A DNA stretch of 63,867 nt from Yinghuangia soli (GCF_021502675.1 NZ_JAKFHA010000047.1:1-63867); one strand, 5' to 3'. Shown: positions 16,685 to 25,591, numbered from the stretch's first letter. Numbers and translations: made by a program. Notes: generated by a model not told the origin, from the letters alone.

Positions 16685-17431
16685 TCAGGGCCGGGGTCCG
16701 GAGGACGGGCTGCGCCGGGTACGCCAATCCTGGACGACGGCGACGATGCCTTCGACCACGAACCGGAGGCCTACCAGGTACAGGCCGATCGTGATGAACA
16801 GGGCAACTCCCGGCCCCAGGCCCTTGAAGAACTTCCCGTGTTCGACGTCGGCGCCGAAGAAAAGGCCGAAGGGAAGGAGGGCGATCCACAGCGCCAAGCC
16901 CAACCCGACCATGACTCCGAGAAGGAATTCGATCAGCAGGAACGGCAGGGCCACGATGAAGCCCAGGCATCCGCTGACCGCGAAGGCCGCATCCGACGAT
17001 CCCCAGGCCAGGATGAACGCCGCCAGGACAGCGGCGACGCACAGAGCGAGGTATCCCTGCGCGGGGTCCGTGGCGATCAGTTCGCCGACTTCATCGTGGC
17101 GGTCGTGGCCGATGTGGTCGTCGGACTCCGTCGCCCAGTAGCGCAGCGCCGCGAACCATGCCGCAGCGAATACCGAGGCGGTCAACCAGGCCGCTGTCGC
17201 GAGGGCGACGACGAGCGGGAAGTAGTCTCTCCGGCCGGGCCGGCCCAGAGCAGGTGGCACCGCAGTGGCGGCAGCACGTCGGCGGCGCCACCAGCCGCGA
17301 CCGGTACCGCCCCACCGGATCAAGGTGAGCAGCAGCGACAACCACCCGACGACGGCGATGATCGTCCCCGCCAGGGTTCCGCCGCCGACGATCACGAGCA
17401 GGACATCGCTGGGATCGCGCATCGTCGGCAC
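16685..17431 (-). CDS. Polytopic membrane protein, hypothetical
   Basis: A 248-residue protein with about six hydrophobic segments (near residues 9-38, 75-95, 128-145, 155-178, 180-203 and 210-230). Long Gly/Leu/Phe helices (ALPFLLIEFLLGVMVGLGLA) separate a short Arg-rich loop (WWRRRRAAA) and an Asp/His-rich loop (SDDHIGHDRHDE). No domain is recognised. Stands apart from its neighbours. Confidence 0.65.
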   Translation of the reverse strand: MPTMRDPSDVLLVIVGGGTLAGTIIAVVGWLSLLLTLIRWGGTGRGWWRRRRAAATAVPPALGRPGRRDYFPLVVALATAAWLTASVFAAAWFAALRYWATESDDHIGHDRHDEVGELIATDPAQGYLALCVAAVLAAFILAWGSSDAAFAVSGCLGFIVALPFLLIEFLLGVMVGLGLALWIALLPFGLFFGADVEHGKFFKGLGPGVALFITIGLYLVGLRFVVEGIVAVVQDWRTRRSPSSGPRP

Positions 17432-17496
17432 CCCCGTGCGCCATGGCGACGTGCATCGGCACTTGTCCGCATGGTAGCCACATGCCGGGCCGGTGA

Positions 17497-17595
17497 ATCC
17501 CCGCGCAGGTGGATCCGGCGAAGCTGACGAGCGTCACCATCTGGTGCGACCGCTTCGACGTGTCCTTCGGGGCGGCGCAGCTCGTCCGGGTGTGA
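17497..17595 (+). pseudogene. DM13-domain gene remnant (C-terminal end)
   Basis: Thirty-two codons read [20 protein letters not shown], then [12 protein letters not shown] and stop. The V-x-IWC-x-x-F-x-V-x-FGAA-x-L pattern is typical of the end of DM13 domains, which are redox-associated extracellular domains with a conserved Cys. A stop codon (17494-17496) lies directly upstream in the same frame and no N-terminal part is seen, so this is a decayed fragment. The short length makes the family call tentative. Confidence 0.45.
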
Positions 17596-17623
17596 CCGAG
17601 CAGGCGATGACCGGAGGCAAAAG

Positions 17624-17983
17624 TCAGCGGCCGGCGCGCAGTTGCTGGACCCAGTCCGCCGGTACGCGCTCGGCCGGGCCCGGGGCGGTCTGGTCGGCCG
17701 GGTGGGCGACGGGCGGCGCGAGTTCGGGGCCGGACTCGTACATCTGGGACGTCGAGTAGTCCCAGAACCACGCCTCGCCCGGCTCGAAGCTGCGGATGAC
17801 CGGGTGGCCCGTCTCCTCGGCGTGCGCGGTGGCGTGCTTGGAGAGCGAGTCGTCGCAGCACCCGATGTGCCCGCACAGGGTGCAGCGGCGCAGGTGGAAC
17901 CACCAGCCGCTGCTCGCCTCGCATTCGACGCAGCCGGTGCCGCTCGGGGGGACGTTGGGGTCGATCGCGTTCTCGGTGTTCAC
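17624..17983 (-). CDS. UBP-type zinc-finger domain protein
   Basis: A 119-residue protein made of one UBP zinc finger: [41 protein letters not shown] and the [12 protein letters not shown] aromatic tail. In bacteria these small UBP-ZnF proteins often sit beside the fused response regulator/thioredoxin-reductase-like gene. Its GTG overlaps the stop of the histidine kinase (GTGA) and has GGAGG upstream, so it is the third gene of a coupled operon. Its partner or ligand is unknown. Confidence 0.88.
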   Translation of the reverse strand: MNTENAIDPNVPPSGTGCVECEASSGWWFHLRRCTLCGHIGCCDDSLSKHATAHAEETGHPVIRSFEPGEAWFWDYSTSQMYESGPELAPPVAHPADQTAPGPAERVPADWVQQLRAGR

Positions 17984-19572
17984 GGTCGTTCCTCCGGGGT
18001 GCCGGGTTCGGGGACGAAATCGGGGGCGAATTCGGGTTCGGAAGCGGGTGCGGGTGCGGAAGCGGGTTCGGATCCGGGTTCGGGTTCGGGAGCAAGTTCG
18101 GGAACAGGGGAAGCCGGCTCGGGGACGGGGGCCGACTCGGCCCCGTCGAGCGGCAGGCGTACCCGGAACCGCGTGTCGCCCGGCTCGGACTGCACCGTCA
18201 GGTCTCCCCCGTGCTTGCCGACCACGATGCGCCACGAGATGTCCAGGCCCAGCCCGGTGCCTTCGCCCACCGCCTTGGTGGTGAAGAACGGGTCGAAGAT
18301 GCGGTCCCGGATCTCGGCCGGCACGCCGGGGCCGGTGTCGGCCACCTCGACGATCAGGTGCCCGTCGTCGCGATATGTGCGCAGCGTGAGCGTGCCACCC
18401 GCCCCCGCCCCCGGCCCGGCCATCGCGCCGAGCGCGTTGTCGATCAGGTTGGTCCACACCTGGTTGAGCTCGCTCGGGTACGCCGGGATATCCGGCAGGT
18501 CCCGGTCGTACTCCTTGACCACGCGGACGTCCGGTCCGATCTTCTTCGCCAGCATCACAAGCGTGCTGTCGAGCAGATCGTGCACGTCCACCTGCCGGTA
18601 CGGCGCCCGGTCCAGCTGCGCGTAGCTCTTCGCGGCGTCGACCAGCGCGGAGATGCGGCGTGTCGCGTCCTCGATCTCGCTGAGCAGGAGTTCGGTCTCG
18701 ACCGTCGAGTCGAGCCAGCGCAGGGCGGGGCCCAGGACGTCCGCGGGCAGCGCGTCGGCGACCCGGTCCAGCCACTCGGTCCCGACTCCGGCCTGGACGA
18801 ACGCCGGGGCCATGCGCCAGCCGTCCTCGACGCCGCGGTCGTCGAGCCAGTCGGCGGCGGCGTCCTCCCGGTCGGAGGCTTCCAGGGGGCTCAAGGAAGG
18901 GGCGTGCGAGGCAAGTTCGGCGGCCTCGTCCTGGAACTTGGCGAGCGCGTCGACGTAGTCGCGGCGCAGCGGGTCGGCCGCGATGACGCCGAGCTTGTGG
19001 CGCATGGCCGCGACGCGCTCGCGCAGTTCGGCGGCGGCCCGCACCGCCGCGGCCGCCGGGTTGTTGAGTTCGTGGGTCAGGCCGGCGGTCAGCGAGCCGA
19101 GGGCGAGGAGGCGTTCGCGCTGGCCGATGGCCTGCTGGGTGCTCTTGGTGCCGAAGAACAGGCCTTCGAGCAGGTGCACGGCGAGCGGGAACCACTCGTG
19201 CATGATGCCCGCGAAGGTCTCCGCGGGCAGGATGAAGAACCGGGAGCGTTCGGTGACGCGCATCGAGTTGTTGTAGACCTGCGGCACCTGGTCGCCGAGG
19301 TAGGCCTGGAAGGCGCCCGCGTACACGCCGCGCATGGACGTCCGGTTGACGTCGACGTCCTCGCCGCCCACCCGCCGCGACAGTACGACGGTGCCTTCGA
19401 AGAGGACGTAGAAGCAGGTGGCCGGTTCGCCTTCGCGGTAGACGGGCCCGGCGTCGAACCATTCCACGCGCCCGTCCCGGCACAGGCAGGCGAGTTGGTC
19501 GTCGGTGAGCTTCTCGAAGAGGAACAGCGTGCGCAGTTCGTCCGCCTCGCAGCGGATCCAGGGGACGCTCAC
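17980..19572 (-). CDS. Cyclic-nucleotide-binding domain histidine kinase
   Basis: A 530-residue cytosolic kinase. Residues about 10-140 form a cNMP-binding (CRP-like) domain ([19 protein letters not shown]). The HisKA-type helix carries the H box [16 protein letters not shown] (about 160-175). The HATPase has the N box [17 protein letters not shown]1 VADTGPGVP, and the F/G2 [18 protein letters not shown]. The last 50 residues are a Pro-Glu repeat ([15 protein letters not shown]). Its GTG overlaps the upstream response regulator-reductase stop. That gene offers the receiver domain, so together they form an unusual two-component pair. Confidence 0.9.
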   Translation of the reverse strand: MSVPWIRCEADELRTLFLFEKLTDDQLACLCRDGRVEWFDAGPVYREGEPATCFYVLFEGTVVLSRRVGGEDVDVNRTSMRGVYAGAFQAYLGDQVPQVYNNSMRVTERSRFFILPAETFAGIMHEWFPLAVHLLEGLFFGTKSTQQAIGQRERLLALGSLTAGLTHELNNPAAAAVRAAAELRERVAAMRHKLGVIAADPLRRDYVDALAKFQDEAAELASHAPSLSPLEASDREDAAADWLDDRGVEDGWRMAPAFVQAGVGTEWLDRVADALPADVLGPALRWLDSTVETELLLSEIEDATRRISALVDAAKSYAQLDRAPYRQVDVHDLLDSTLVMLAKKIGPDVRVVKEYDRDLPDIPAYPSELNQVWTNLIDNALGAMAGPGAGAGGTLTLRTYRDDGHLIVEVADTGPGVPAEIRDRIFDPFFTTKAVGEGTGLGLDISWRIVVGKHGGDLTVQSEPGDTRFRVRLPLDGAESAPVPEPASPVPELAPEPEPGSEPASAPAPASEPEFAPDFVPEPGTPEERP

Positions 19573-21251
19573 GACTGCTCCAGGTAGCGGTGCACGAGCA
19601 TGACGGCCATCGCGCCCTCGCCGACCGCGGAGGCGACGCGCTTGGCCGATTCGGCGCGTACGTCGCCGGCCGCGAACACGCCGGGCACGCTGGTCTCCAG
19701 GTGGTACGGCAGCCGGTCGAGCGTCCATCCGGCGGGCGGGCGCCCGTCGGGCGAAAGGTCGGGGCCGGTGCACACGAAGCCGCGGGCGTCGCGCTGCACG
19801 GTGCCGTCGAGCCAGTCGGTGAGCGGGGCCGCCCCGATGAAGACGAACATCCACTGCGTCTCGACGGTCTCGGTCTCGCCGGTGGCCGTGTTGCGCAGCG
19901 TCAGCTTTTCGAGGTGGTCGGTGCCGTGCACGGCGTCCACGACGGTGTCGGTGCGCACCCACACCACCGGCGGCTCCTCGATGCGCTGCAGCAGGGAGTG
20001 CGACCTGGTGGCGGGCGCCGACGGTCCGCGGACCAGGAGGGTGACCGAGCGGGCGCTGCGGGACAGGAACATCGCGGCCTGCCCGGCCGAGTTGGCGCCG
20101 CCCACGATGTAGACGTCCTGGCCCTGGCAGGACGGGGTCTCGGTGAGTGCCGAGCCGTAGTAGACGCCGCGCCCGGTCAGGTCGTCGACGCCCGCGACAT
20201 CGAGCCTGCGGTACGACACGCCGGTCGCGAGGATCACGCAGTGCGCCGACACCTCGGTGCCGTCGGAGAACCGCACGGTACGGGCGGCGCCGCGCACTTC
20301 CAGCCCGGTGACCTGGCGTGCGGTGAGGAGTTCGGCGCCGAACTTGGTGGCCTGGCGGCGAGCCCGGTCGGTGAGCTGGGCGCCGGAGACGCCGTCCGGG
20401 AAGCCGAGGTAGTTCTCGATGCGCGAGCTCTGCCCGGCCTGGCCGCCGGTCGCCTCGCGCTCGACCAGCACGGTGCGCAGGCCCTCGGACGCGCCGTACA
20501 CCGCCGCCCCGAGGCCGGCCGGGCCCCCACCGACCACCACGAGGTCGTAGAAGTCGGCCTCGGGGGTGGTGGACAGGCCGACCCGGTCGGCCAGTTCGCG
20601 TTCGTCCGGTTCGACCAGCGTGCCGCCGTCGGCGGTGACGACGAGCGGCAGCCGGAGGCCGTCCTCGCCCGCGGCGGCAAGCAGCCGGGCGCCTTCGGGC
20701 TCGTCGGACGAGTACCAGCGGTACGGCACCTGGTTGCGGGCCAGGAACTCGCGGATCTGCGAGGACCGCGCCGACCAGCGGTGCCCGACGACCTTGGCGA
20801 TGCCCGCGTCCTTGCCGTCGGTGACCCGCCAGGCGTCGAGCAGGTCGTCGACGACCGGGTAGAGCTTCTCCTCGGGCGGCGACCAGGGCTTGAGGAGGTA
20901 GTGGTCGAGGTCGACGACATTGATGGCGTCGATCGCGGCACCGGTGTCGGAGTAGGCGGTCAGCAGCACGCGCCGGGCGCCGGGGAACAGGTCGAGGGCC
21001 TGCTCCAGGAATTCGACGCCGTTCATGCGCGGCATGCGGTAGTCGGCCAGCAGGACGGCGACGTGGCTGCCGCGGAGCTTGAGTTCGCGCAGCGCCTCCA
21101 GCGCCGACTCGCCGGACTCCGCGCGCACCACGCGGTAGCGGTCGCCGTAGCGCCGTCGCAGGTCGCGCGCCACGGCCCGGGACACGGCCGGGTCGTCGTC
21201 CACGGTCAGGATCACCGTGCGCGCTGCATCGACGGCCTCGGCCATCGCCAC
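19569..21251 (-). CDS. Response regulator fused to thioredoxin-reductase-like FAD domain
   Basis: A 560-residue fusion. Residues 12-130 are a receiver domain (TVDDDPAVS, LLADYRMPRMNG with the phospho-acceptor Asp, TAYSDTG, YLLKPWSP with Lys). After a 110-residue linker, residues about 245-555 form a thioredoxin-reductase-like FAD/NAD oxidoreductase (VVVGGGPAGLGAA, GGQAGQSSRIENYLGFP, ATGVSYRRLDV, VFAAGDV). The CxxC normally after ATG is replaced by YYGSALTE, so it cannot act as a classical TrxR. The family is annotated in other actinobacteria as fused response regulator/TrxR. First gene of the trio; a shared 18-bp element lies 80 bp upstream. Confidence 0.92.
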   Translation of the reverse strand: MAMAEAVDAARTVILTVDDDPAVSRAVARDLRRRYGDRYRVVRAESGESALEALRELKLRGSHVAVLLADYRMPRMNGVEFLEQALDLFPGARRVLLTAYSDTGAAIDAINVVDLDHYLLKPWSPPEEKLYPVVDDLLDAWRVTDGKDAGIAKVVGHRWSARSSQIREFLARNQVPYRWYSSDEPEGARLLAAAGEDGLRLPLVVTADGGTLVEPDERELADRVGLSTTPEADFYDLVVVGGGPAGLGAAVYGASEGLRTVLVEREATGGQAGQSSRIENYLGFPDGVSGAQLTDRARRQATKFGAELLTARQVTGLEVRGAARTVRFSDGTEVSAHCVILATGVSYRRLDVAGVDDLTGRGVYYGSALTETPSCQGQDVYIVGGANSAGQAAMFLSRSARSVTLLVRGPSAPATRSHSLLQRIEEPPVVWVRTDTVVDAVHGTDHLEKLTLRNTATGETETVETQWMFVFIGAAPLTDWLDGTVQRDARGFVCTGPDLSPDGRPPAGWTLDRLPYHLETSVPGVFAAGDVRAESAKRVASAVGEGAMAVMLVHRYLEQS

Positions 21252-21331
21252 CTCCGGGTTTGTCGGCGTGCGGGTCGGTCTCCGCCTTCAGGCTAGGCGG
21301 CGGGCGGAGATCCGGCCTTGCGGGACGCGGC

Positions 21332-21349
21332 CGAGGTGGCGTCCCTTTC
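21332..21349 (-). promoter_or_regulatory. 18-bp element upstream of the response regulator-reductase
   Basis: CGAGGTGGCGTCCCTTTC (plus-strand reading) recurs at 22440-22457 as CGAGGTGACGCCCCTTTC (16 of 18 identical), both upstream of minus-strand genes, and both are followed by TAC and an A/G-rich tail. Shared by two neighbouring units; identity of the binder is unknown. Confidence 0.4.
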
Positions 21350-21362
21350 GACTCGGGTACGC

Positions 21363-22250
21363 CTAAGGGACCTCGGGCCGGGTGGGCGGGGCAGGCCGGT
21401 TGCCGGGCTGGGCGGCGCCCGGACGCAACCGGGACGCGGGAGTGTCGGGGTGGGCCGGGGCGTGGTGGACGGTGACGGGCACGTACGGCCAGGCAGGGGT
21501 GAAACGGGCGAGCGCGGCGCGGACGACGGTGCGCACCCGGGTGTAGGTGGTGGCGGACGGGGCCGCGGCGACGGTGACGTCGGCGACGACGGTGTGGTCG
21601 CGTAACTCGAGGCTGACCGCGACCGGCGGCGGGTCGCCGAGCCCGGCCAGCGCGGCGCGCAGCGCCTGCTCGACGCTCCGGCGCGCGGTGGCGCCGACCG
21701 GCGACAGGGCCGAGACGCAGGCCAGTTGCAGGCGGTCGGGATGGCAGACCACGTCGGCGCGCAGGAGCATGCTGTTGGACGTGTCGGTCGGCCCGCAGAC
21801 CACGAGCGGCACGCCGGCGAGCTGCGCGCACATCGCGCCCTGCTCGCGCGTGGTCTCGGGGCCGTGCGCGGTGCGGACGTCGAGGACGAGGTCGATGTCG
21901 GCGATGGTGAGCGGGCAGCGGCTGCCGGGCTCCCAGGCGACGCAGGAGGCGGGCCTGTCCGGCCGGCCGGCCTGGTCCACCCGGTCCGGCCGGTCCGTGC
22001 AGTTCCCCTGGTCCGCCCGGCCGGTTCCGTCGGATGCCGGCCGCCCGCCTATCGGCCGCCCGTCGCCGTCCCTCCCGGCGGCCTGCTCCCCCGCCTCGGT
22101 GGCGAAGACCTCCGCGGCGTCCCCTTCGCCCGCGGTCCTCGGGTGGCACCGGTACACCTGATGGCCCGCCTCGACCAGGCGGGCCGCGGCGGCGTCGCTG
22201 TCGCCGGGCCGGGCTTCCGTGACCAGGACCTTGAGTTCGTGGTACTGCAC
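21363..22250 (-). CDS. Hypothetical protein with Asp23-like C-terminal part
   Basis: A 295-residue protein of unknown function. Residues 1-55 look like a Rossmann-type strand-helix (KVLVTEARPGDSDAAAARLV). Residues about 60-115 are a Gly/Asp/Arg-rich low-complexity linker. The middle part has LTIADIDLVLDVRTAHG and VPLVVCGPTDTSNS. The last 90 residues (VADVTVAAAPS, VRTVVRAALARF) resemble the Asp23/alkaline-shock fold. GTG at 22250 has GAGGAGG upstream. A GGGCCGAACGGCCC palindrome lies 65 bp before it, linking it to the Dos-like set. Confidence 0.65.
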   Translation of the reverse strand: MQYHELKVLVTEARPGDSDAAAARLVEAGHQVYRCHPRTAGEGDAAEVFATEAGEQAAGRDGDGRPIGGRPASDGTGRADQGNCTDRPDRVDQAGRPDRPASCVAWEPGSRCPLTIADIDLVLDVRTAHGPETTREQGAMCAQLAGVPLVVCGPTDTSNSMLLRADVVCHPDRLQLACVSALSPVGATARRSVEQALRAALAGLGDPPPVAVSLELRDHTVVADVTVAAAPSATTYTRVRTVVRAALARFTPAWPYVPVTVHHAPAHPDTPASRLRPGAAQPGNRPAPPTRPEVP

Positions 22251-22314
22251 GTGCCCCTCCTCGGTCGACCGGCCGCTCGGCACCACAGTGGCCATGTCGA
22301 GGAGTCCCGGCACA

Positions 22315-22328
22315 GGGCCGAACGGCCC
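22315..22328. promoter_or_regulatory. Dos/Osd-box-like palindrome
   Basis: GGGCCGAACGGCCC is a near-perfect dyad (GGGCCG, AA, CGGCCC). It sits 65 bp upstream of the hypothetical gene start at 22250. The same sequence or a close relative occurs twice more at 23612-23646. The DevR/OsdR half-site type (GGG-C... and ...G-CCC) is similar, but the assignment is inference. Confidence 0.5.
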
Positions 22329-22439
22329 GCCGGTGGTCGACCGTTCGGGTGATGGCGAACCTGGGGTGGCGGAGACCGGGACGGCTTGCGGATCCGTCCC
22401 GGCCGGCCCGATCGGGCGTACCGCGGCAAGGGGCATCAC

Positions 22440-22457
22440 CGAGGTGACGCCCCTTTC
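22440..22457 (-). promoter_or_regulatory. Second copy of the shared 18-bp element
   Basis: CGAGGTGACGCCCCTTTC, 16 of 18 bases as in 21332-21349. It is 190 bp upstream of the gene starting at 22250. The gap 22251-22532 holds this, the palindrome at 22315 and no coding sequence. Confidence 0.4.
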
Positions 22458-22532
22458 CCGCGTACCCCAGGGGCTCCCCGGGCCCGGGGCCGCCGCGGCC
22501 GGTCGGCTCCCGGACCGCCGGCGTACGCCGCC

Positions 22533-23525
22533 CTAAGCCCGTACTCCCGCGTCCTCGGCGCGCAGCACGGCCGGCAGGGGGCGGCGCGGCGCGGCCGGGA
22601 CGTCCCGGCCCACGCCCATGCGCAGCACCATCTGGGCGGTGCCGTAGTGCGCGGCCTCCGAGCCGACCTCGTCGCGCAGCTCGCGGTCCTCCAGGGGCTG
22701 GTTCGCGAACGAGGCGGAGACACCGTGCCGGGCCGCGGTGACCAGGACCCGCATGAGGCCCTGCCCCGCGGTCAGCCAGGCCTCGGGGGTGTCGTCGCGG
22801 GTCTCCAGGACGGCGAGCAGCGGGCGGCGTTCGAAGGCGATCGTGCCGCGGCCGGGGATGACGCGGCCCACGGCCAGGTCCCGGACCGCGCCGGTGGGCT
22901 CCGCGGGTACGGGGCCGACGCTGCCGGCCGGTACCCCGTCGCGCCGGTGGACGGCGTCGGGGGCGTCGACCCAGCGGGCGCGTTCCTCGCGGAGTTGCTC
23001 GTCTTCGAGGCCGGTGGCCTCCCGGACGAGGGTGAGCAGGTGCTCGTAGGCGGGCTCGGCGTCGACCACGCGCAGCCACGTCCCCTCGTCGCGGGCTGCG
23101 TCGCGCAGTTGCTCGACGACCAGGCCCGGTACGGCGATGTCGCGGAACGGCGCGCGGTTGGTACGCCGACTCGGCAGGCTCCAGTAGAGCGTCTCGAACG
23201 GGGCCTCGGGGGCGGCCTCGGGGACGAGCCGCACGCGCGCGGCGAACCCGGGGTCGCCGGCGTCCGGCAGCAGGTCGACGGCCGTTCCGAGGCCCAGCGA
23301 GGCGTACCCCAGCCGGGCGGCGAACGCGGCCGCGCCGCAGGCGATGTGCGCCTCGCGGCCGTCCGGGTCGCCGTGCGCGAGGACCCGCTCGGGGTCGACG
23401 TGCACGTCGAGGTCGCCGCCGGACCAGCGGAACCACCACGGCTGGGTGTTGTGCTTGGACGGAGCCGAGATCGCGGCCTGCAGGATCCGATCGCGCTGCT
23501 CCGGGGTCAGGGCGGACGTGGTCAT
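22533..23525 (-). CDS. Acg-family nitroreductase-like protein
   Basis: A 330-residue protein made of two half-nitroreductase folds, as in the Acg group (M. tuberculosis Acg is DosR-regulated). Visible marks include LQAAISAPSKHNTQPWWF at the start (FMN-binding Arg/Ser region), LYWSLPSRRTNRAPF, and RVLVTAARHGVSASFANQPLE. Acg proteins bind FMN but often lack a catalytic site and may store flavin in hypoxia. It is divergent from the GAF-domain kinase, with two Dos-like boxes in the 317-bp gap between them. Confidence 0.85.
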   Translation of the reverse strand: MTTSALTPEQRDRILQAAISAPSKHNTQPWWFRWSGGDLDVHVDPERVLAHGDPDGREAHIACGAAAFAARLGYASLGLGTAVDLLPDAGDPGFAARVRLVPEAAPEAPFETLYWSLPSRRTNRAPFRDIAVPGLVVEQLRDAARDEGTWLRVVDAEPAYEHLLTLVREATGLEDEQLREERARWVDAPDAVHRRDGVPAGSVGPVPAEPTGAVRDLAVGRVIPGRGTIAFERRPLLAVLETRDDTPEAWLTAGQGLMRVLVTAARHGVSASFANQPLEDRELRDEVGSEAAHYGTAQMVLRMGVGRDVPAAPRRPLPAVLRAEDAGVRA

Positions 23526-23611
23526 GTCGCATCTCCGATGAGCGTCGCGGGCGGGGCCACGGCCGTGCGCCGTGCCCTTCCAGCATCGGTCCGTACGCCC
23601 GGGTGCCCCCA

Positions 23612-23646
23612 GGGCCGAGTGGCCCTCCGGCCGGGCCGAACGGCCC
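23612..23646. promoter_or_regulatory. Tandem pair of Dos/Osd-box-like palindromes
   Basis: GGGCCGAGTGGCCC (23612-23625) and GGGCCGAACGGCCC (23633-23646), 21 bp apart from start to start, so on the same face of the helix two turns apart. Pairs with this spacing are typical for DevR/OsdR dimers. They are about 90 bp upstream of the Acg start and 200-230 bp upstream of the kinase start. This is the main content of the 23526-23842 gap. Confidence 0.6.
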
Positions 23647-23842
23647 GCGGGCGGCGTGGTGCCGGTCACCCTGCGCGGGCGGGAGTCGGAACCGGAGCCG
23701 GCCGGCCTGGTCGCAGGTGGACAGGGAACTGCCTTCGTCACTTTGGGTGTCCGGCTCGCACGGCAGCGTGTCGCCACGGCAGAATGGCGGCAGCCGATCA
23801 TGGCGGGACTGCGATGCCGTCTCCGTCCCCTGGGGAGGGGTC

Positions 23843-25591
23843 ATGCCGGACAAAGCCGAACCGGCCGGACCGGCCGTACCGCGCGCACATGCACCGATTC
23901 CGCGGATGCGCCTGGACGAGTTACTGGACGAACTGCAGGCGCACATCGGTGTGGTGCGCTCCTCGCGGGACCGGGTCCACACCCTCCTGGAAGCCGTCCT
24001 GGCCGTCGGCAGCGATCTCGACCTGGAGACCGTTCTGCGGCGCATCGTCGAGTCCGCGGTGTCCCTCGTCGACGCGCAGTACGGGGCGCTCGGTGTCATC
24101 GGCGACGAGGAGAGCCTGTCGCGGTTCCTGCCGGTGGGCATGGACCCGCAGACCATCACCAACATCGGCCCGTTCCCCGCCGGGCGGGGCATCCTGGGCC
24201 TGGTCATCCGCGACCCGCACCCGGTGCGGCTGCACGAACTCGCTCAGCACGCCGACTCGTACGGCTTCCCGTCCAACCATCCCCCGATGCACACGTTCCT
24301 CGGTGTGCCGGTCCGGATCCGCGACGAGGTCTTCGGCAACCTCTACTTGACCGAAAAGCGCGGTGGCGCGGACTTCGACGAGGACGACGAAGCAGTACTC
24401 CGCACCCTTGCCGCGGCTGCGGGCGTCGCCATCGACAACGCACGCCTGTACGACGAGGCCCGGCGCCGCGAGCAGTGGCTGTCGGCCGCGTCCGAACTGA
24501 CCCGCAGCCTGCTGTCCGGGGCGGCCCCGTCCGATGTGCTGGAGAATTTCGCCGCGACGGTCCGCGAAATGGCGGGCGCCGACCTGGTCGCGATCGCGGT
24601 CCCGGTACCCGGCACCGACGAGCTGGTCGTGGACGCGGCGGACGGCGAGACCGCCGACAACGTCCGCGGTCTGGTCCTCACCGGCGGCGCCACACTGGCC
24701 GGAAAGGTATACGTCTCGGGCGAGACGGCGGTGTGCGACAACCTGGCCGTGGACCCGCGCGTGCAGGACCAGGGGATCAGCGAGATCTACGGGGAGTTCG
24801 GTCCGGCGTTCATGCTGCCACTCGGCACGACGGAAAACGTGCGCGGCGTGCTGCAGGTCATGTCGCGGCAGGGGCGAGCACCTTTTCCGGACGGCATCGT
24901 GGCCATGGTCACGGGCTTCGCGGGGCACGCCGGCCTGGCGCTGGAGATCGCGGAACGCCGCCGCGACGCAGAACTGCTGACGGTCTTCCAGGACCGCGAC
25001 CGCATCGCCCGCGACCTGCACGACGTCGCCATCCAGCGCCTGTTCGCATCCGGCATGACCCTGCAAGGCGTCACCCGCATCGTCGGCCGCGCCGACGCCG
25101 CCGAAATGATCATGAAGACCGTCGACGACCTCGACGAGACCATCCGCCTCATCCGGTCCACGATCTTCTCCCTCAAAGCCCGCGAACGCACCGCGGGCAC
25201 GGGGCTGCGCGCCCGCATACTCCAACTCGCCGACGAGGCGGTCGGATCGCTCGGCTTCGCGCCGACGCTGCGCTTGGAGGGCCTGCTGGACACCCGCGTA
25301 CCGGAGGAACTCGCGGATCACGTCATGTCGGTGCTGGGCGAGGCCCTGTCCAACACGGCCCGGCACGCGCAGGCCACCCGCGTCGAGGTGTCCGTCGAGG
25401 CCACCGCGGACCAGGTGACGGTACGCGTGACCGACAACGGCACCGGAATCCCCGCCGAACGCACCCGCAGCAGCGGCCTGGCGAACCTCGAGACCCGCGC
25501 CGCGGAACTGGCCGGATCCTTCACGGTCGGCAGCGCCTCGGCCGACAGCGGGACGCTGCTGACCTGGCAGGCGCTCTACCCGAAGCCGTGA
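23843..25591 (+). CDS. DevS/DosT-like GAF-domain histidine kinase
   Basis: A 582-residue sensor kinase. Two GAF domains (about 50-200 and 220-385) precede a HisKA_3 helix with DRIARDLHDVAIQRLFASG (phospho-His) and a HATPase (N box ALSNTARHAQATRVEV, VTDNGTGIP, SSGLANLETRA). The motif NHPPMHTFLGVPVRIRDEVF in GAF1 followed by GNLYLTEK is the hallmark of the DevS/DosT group, in which a His of GAF1 ligates heme to sense O2, NO or CO. Heme binding here is inferred. GGGGAGGGG lies just before the ATG. No DevR-type response regulator is adjacent. Confidence 0.9.
   Translation: MPDKAEPAGPAVPRAHAPIPRMRLDELLDELQAHIGVVRSSRDRVHTLLEAVLAVGSDLDLETVLRRIVESAVSLVDAQYGALGVIGDEESLSRFLPVGMDPQTITNIGPFPAGRGILGLVIRDPHPVRLHELAQHADSYGFPSNHPPMHTFLGVPVRIRDEVFGNLYLTEKRGGADFDEDDEAVLRTLAAAAGVAIDNARLYDEARRREQWLSAASELTRSLLSGAAPSDVLENFAATVREMAGADLVAIAVPVPGTDELVVDAADGETADNVRGLVLTGGATLAGKVYVSGETAVCDNLAVDPRVQDQGISEIYGEFGPAFMLPLGTTENVRGVLQVMSRQGRAPFPDGIVAMVTGFAGHAGLALEIAERRRDAELLTVFQDRDRIARDLHDVAIQRLFASGMTLQGVTRIVGRADAAEMIMKTVDDLDETIRLIRSTIFSLKARERTAGTGLRARILQLADEAVGSLGFAPTLRLEGLLDTRVPEELADHVMSVLGEALSNTARHAQATRVEVSVEATADQVTVRVTDNGTGIPAERTRSSGLANLETRAAELAGSFTVGSASADSGTLLTWQALYPKP

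Noticed and set aside
17980-24207. Very long open minus-strand frame of over 2000 codons
   Set aside because: Only its end (17980-19572) encodes the kinase. The rest is a GC-bias artefact lying opposite or out of frame with other clear genes.
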